NCBI GenBank assembly: GCA_943326765.2
Contig: CALPUN020000002.1
Location: 1-37,960, forward strand
DNA length: 37,960 nt
Direction of reading: 5' to 3'
Source of the DNA: Bifidobacterium breve
GTDB lineage: Bacteria > Bacteroidota > Bacteroidia > Flavobacteriales > Flavobacteriaceae
The notes under the pieces are model-generated. The model did no database searches, was not told the origin of the DNA, and worked only from the letters and a program-made list of their open reading frames with translations. A program made the translations under genes and the position numbers. Below are positions 35,331 through 37,960 of the stretch, piece by piece (position 1 is the stretch's first letter; each line of letters begins with the position of its first letter).

Positions 35331-37960
35331 TTGAAATCACCTTTTAAAATATTCGTTAGTTTGCTGTTGTTACTCTCAACACAGCTATATGCGCAACACT
35401 TTTCGAAGTTGACGGTTGAAGTCGACTCTAAAAAGAACACCTTAAATGTGCTTCAGGAGCTCACCTATTACAACGAAACGAACGATACGTTGAGCAGCAT
35501 CTTGTTGAACGATTGGAACAATGCGTATTCCGATAAAAACTCGTTGTTGGGCCGGCGTTTTTCGGATGAATTTGTTCGAAGTTTTCACTTGGCCAAAGAA
35601 AAAGACCGCGGGAATACCAATACGATAACGATTATTGATGACGGCAATTTATTTTTAGATTGGTATCGGCCTGAGAAATATACCGATTTGATTGAAGTGC
35701 CGCTGCGAAAAAAAATGTTACCGCATGAAAAGCGAATATTTCACCTAACTTATTTTGTAAAAATTCCGAACTCTCGTTTCACCAAATACGGCTTCGACGA
35801 GCGGGGTAGCATGAATTTAAAAGATTGGTTTTTGACTCCGGCGCGTTATGAAAACCATGCGTTTGTGAGAAACAGTAATGCCAATTTAGATGACATCGCC
35901 AATGGCTTATCGGATTTTGAGTTAGGTATTAAAATTCCGAAAAATTATCTTTTGAATAGTGATTTGGATGATGTAAGCTCTCGAAAAGACTTGGAAAGTA
36001 TTTACTATACATTATCGGGTAAAAACAGAACCCATTTTAGCTTGTTTTTGGAGCCCAAGTCAGAGTTTTACAGCTACAAAAATGACGATATCAATGTGTT
36101 GACTAATTTACGTGAAAACCAATTAGATGACATTCAAAAAGCGATGGTCATTGACCGCGTAGTTAATTATGTTAAAGAGCAAATTGGAACCTATCCTAAT
36201 AAAAAGATTACGGTTTCGGAAGCTGATTATGAGCGGAATCCGTTTTACGGTTTGAATCAATTGCCATCGGTGATTAGTTTGTTTCCAGATGAGTTTTTGT
36301 TTGAATTGAAGTTTTTAAAAACGTACACAAACAATTATCTCAAAAACACGATTCACCTTGATCCGAGAAAAGACAACTGGATTTACGATGCAATTCAAGT
36401 ATATACGATGATGAATTATATCGACGAATACCATCCAAAAGTAAAAATGATGGGGAGCTTGGCGAAATACAAATTGTTGAAGAGTTTCAATTTGATTAAT
36501 TTGGATTTCAACGAGCAGTATAGTTATTATTACATGCTAATGGCACGAAAAAATTTAGACCAACCCTTGAGTAATTCTAAGGAAACGTTGATTCGATTCA
36601 ATGAAAAAATTGCTTCGAAATACCGAGCTGGTTTGAGTTTGAAATATTTAGACAATTATCTGAACGACAGTATCGTTCCCAAAACTATTCGGGAGTTTTA
36701 TTTGGCAAATACAGCCAAACCTACTTATTCGAACATGTTGGAACAGCTTCTAAAAAAGAATGCTCCTAAAAAAATTGATTGGTTTTTTACGACGATAATT
36801 AATTCGAGAGATTTGGTAGATTATAAGTTTGAAAACGTATCCAAAACCAATGACAGCGTTACCTTTACCATAAAAAACAAAACGGGCACTACAGTGCCGA
36901 TTCCTGTTTATGGAATCAAAGGCAAAAGTATTGTTTTTAAAAAATGGTTTGAAAACATTCAAAAAGACAGCACTTTTACAATTGAACGGCAGCAGGCAGA
37001 TAAGATCGTTTTAAATTACAAAAACGAAGTGCCAGAATACAATTTGAGGAACAATTGGAAATCAATACAAGGATTTTTGACTAGTAACCGACCTTTTAAG
37101 TTTGTCTTCATGAAGGATTTGGAAGATCCGTATTACAACCAAATTCTATATGTTCCGACGGTGGAATACAATTTGTATGACGGCTTGTATCCTGGAATTC
37201 GCTTTCACAACAAAAGCATTTTAGACAAACCTATTGTTTTTGATGCAAATCCGGCGTTTACTACGAATACGAATTCGGTGATTGGTAGCGCTTCGTTTTT
37301 GGTGAACCAGTACATTCGAGACAGTCGTTTGTACAACATTCGGTATGCGATTTCTACTTCTTATTACCATTACGCACAAGACGCTACTTATTTGAAAATA
37401 AACCCTTTAGTGTCGTTCTCCATTCGAGAAAAAAACATTCGAGACAACAGAAAACAAAGTATCGGAATGCGCTATAGTATCGTCCAAAAGGAGCGTTCTC
37501 AATTTGTAGAAAATACGGTGGAAGACAATTATTCGATTTTCAGTTTAACCTATTCAAATACCAAAAGCGAAATTACAAATCACGTGAATTTCTACAATAC
37601 CATGCAGTTGTCGAGTGGTTTTGGAAAAATATCTAGTGAAATTCAATTCCGAAAACTATTCAACAACAACCGTCAAATTAATTTGCGTTTGTTTGCTGGT
37701 AGTTTTTTATATAGTACTCTGAATAATTCCAACAGTTATAATTTCGGAATTGATGCGCCCAATGACTATTTGTTTGATTACAATTTGTTTGGACGATCGG
37801 AAAAATCAGGATTGTTCAGTCAGCAATTTTTAATGGCGGAAGGCGGCTTCAAATCGAAAGTAATTCCAAATTTGGCAAACCAATGGTTAGTAGCCACCAA
37901 TGGTAGTTTTAATGTATGGAATTGGGTTGAGTTGTATGGTGATTTGGGAATGGTAAAAAA
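35331..37960 (+). CDS. M1-aminopeptidase-like exported protein with probable C-terminal outer-membrane barrel; no HEXXH seen; truncated by window edge
   Basis: Open frame from TTG 35331: LKSPFKIFVSLLLLLSTQLYAQHFSKLTVEVDSKKNTLNVLQELTYYNETNDTLSSILLNDW...; C-terminal alternating aromatic/polar strands (VEYNLYDGLYPGIRFHNKSIL...). Missing from the track because it has no stop in the window. Confidence 0.7.
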   Translation, partial: MKSPFKIFVSLLLLLSTQLYAQHFSKLTVEVDSKKNTLNVLQELTYYNETNDTLSSILLNDWNNAYSDKNSLLGRRFSDEFVRSFHLAKEKDRGNTNTITIIDDGNLFLDWYRPEKYTDLIEVPLRKKMLPHEKRIFHLTYFVKIPNSRFTKYGFDERGSMNLKDWFLTPARYENHAFVRNSNANLDDIANGLSDFELGIKIPKNYLLNSDLDDVSSRKDLESIYYTLSGKNRTHFSLFLEPKSEFYSYKNDDINVLTNLRENQLDDIQKAMVIDRVVNYVKEQIGTYPNKKITVSEADYERNPFYGLNQLPSVISLFPDEFLFELKFLKTYTNNYLKNTIHLDPRKDNWIYDAIQVYTMMNYIDEYHPKVKMMGSLAKYKLLKSFNLINLDFNEQYSYYYMLMARKNLDQPLSNSKETLIRFNEKIASKYRAGLSLKYLDNYLNDSIVPKTIREFYLANTAKPTYSNMLEQLLKKNAPKKIDWFFTTIINSRDLVDYKFENVSKTNDSVTFTIKNKTGTTVPIPVYGIKGKSIVFKKWFENIQKDSTFTIERQQADKIVLNYKNEVPEYNLRNNWKSIQGFLTSNRPFKFVFMKDLEDPYYNQILYVPTVEYNLYDGLYPGIRFHNKSILDKPIVFDANPAFTTNTNSVIGSASFLVNQYIRDSRLYNIRYAISTSYYHYAQDATYLKINPLVSFSIREKNIRDNRKQSIGMRYSIVQKERSQFVENTVEDNYSIFSLTYSNTKSEITNHVNFYNTMQLSSGFGKISSEIQFRKLFNNNRQINLRLFAGSFLYSTLNNSNSYNFGIDAPNDYLFDYNLFGRSEKSGLFSQQFLMAEGGFKSKVIPNLANQWLVATNGSFNVWNWVELYGDLGMVK

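Noticed and set aside
36750-36962. 70-aa minus-strand ORF
   Set aside because: Antisense to the long open plus-strand frame 35331..37960.
1-37960. CRISPR array, tRNA/rRNA genes, IS element or prophage
   Set aside because: No regularly spaced direct repeats, tRNA cloverleaf sequences, rRNA stretches, transposase or phage genes were recognised by reading.

Overview
37.96-kb window from a Bacteroidota chromosome, very likely Flavobacterium or a close relative: AT-rich, TAnnTTTG promoter elements, TonB receptors, clade II-type nos genes. Positions 1-22300 hold an accessory anaerobic/nitrogen-oxide island. It contains an OprC/NosA-like copper TonB receptor with a Met/His-rich lipoprotein, a Crp/Fnr regulator, two divergent heme-copper-oxidase-like membrane proteins (one paired with a NorC-like cytochrome), a ric-nrdD-nrdG operon, nadA-nadB, and an operon of cytochrome c, nosZ, a nosB-like gene, nosL, nosD, nosF, nosY, a truncated hemoglobin and a CopD-like gene. 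Positions 22600-37960 are mostly ordinary housekeeping genes (SIMPL protein, rhomboid, acyltransferase, class V aminotransferase, GlmM, AcpH-like, AlkD-like, ClC, UvrA, LOG-family, outer-membrane protein). Most notable observations: (1) the NrdD glycyl-radical motif (RVMGYHRP..FN.GK) is not in the 707-aa NrdD ORF but in an unlisted 51-aa ORF between nrdD and nrdG; (2) a palindromic FNR-type box (ATGAYTnnARTCAT) lies at nearly the same spacing from a flavobacterial -7 element in front of the regulator, ric-nrd and nos units, with a variant before nor; (3) the NorB-like protein has lost canonical metal-ligand positions; (4) an ~85-bp structured intergenic repeat flanks uvrA in inverted orientation. 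All family calls are from reading translations; no searches were run.
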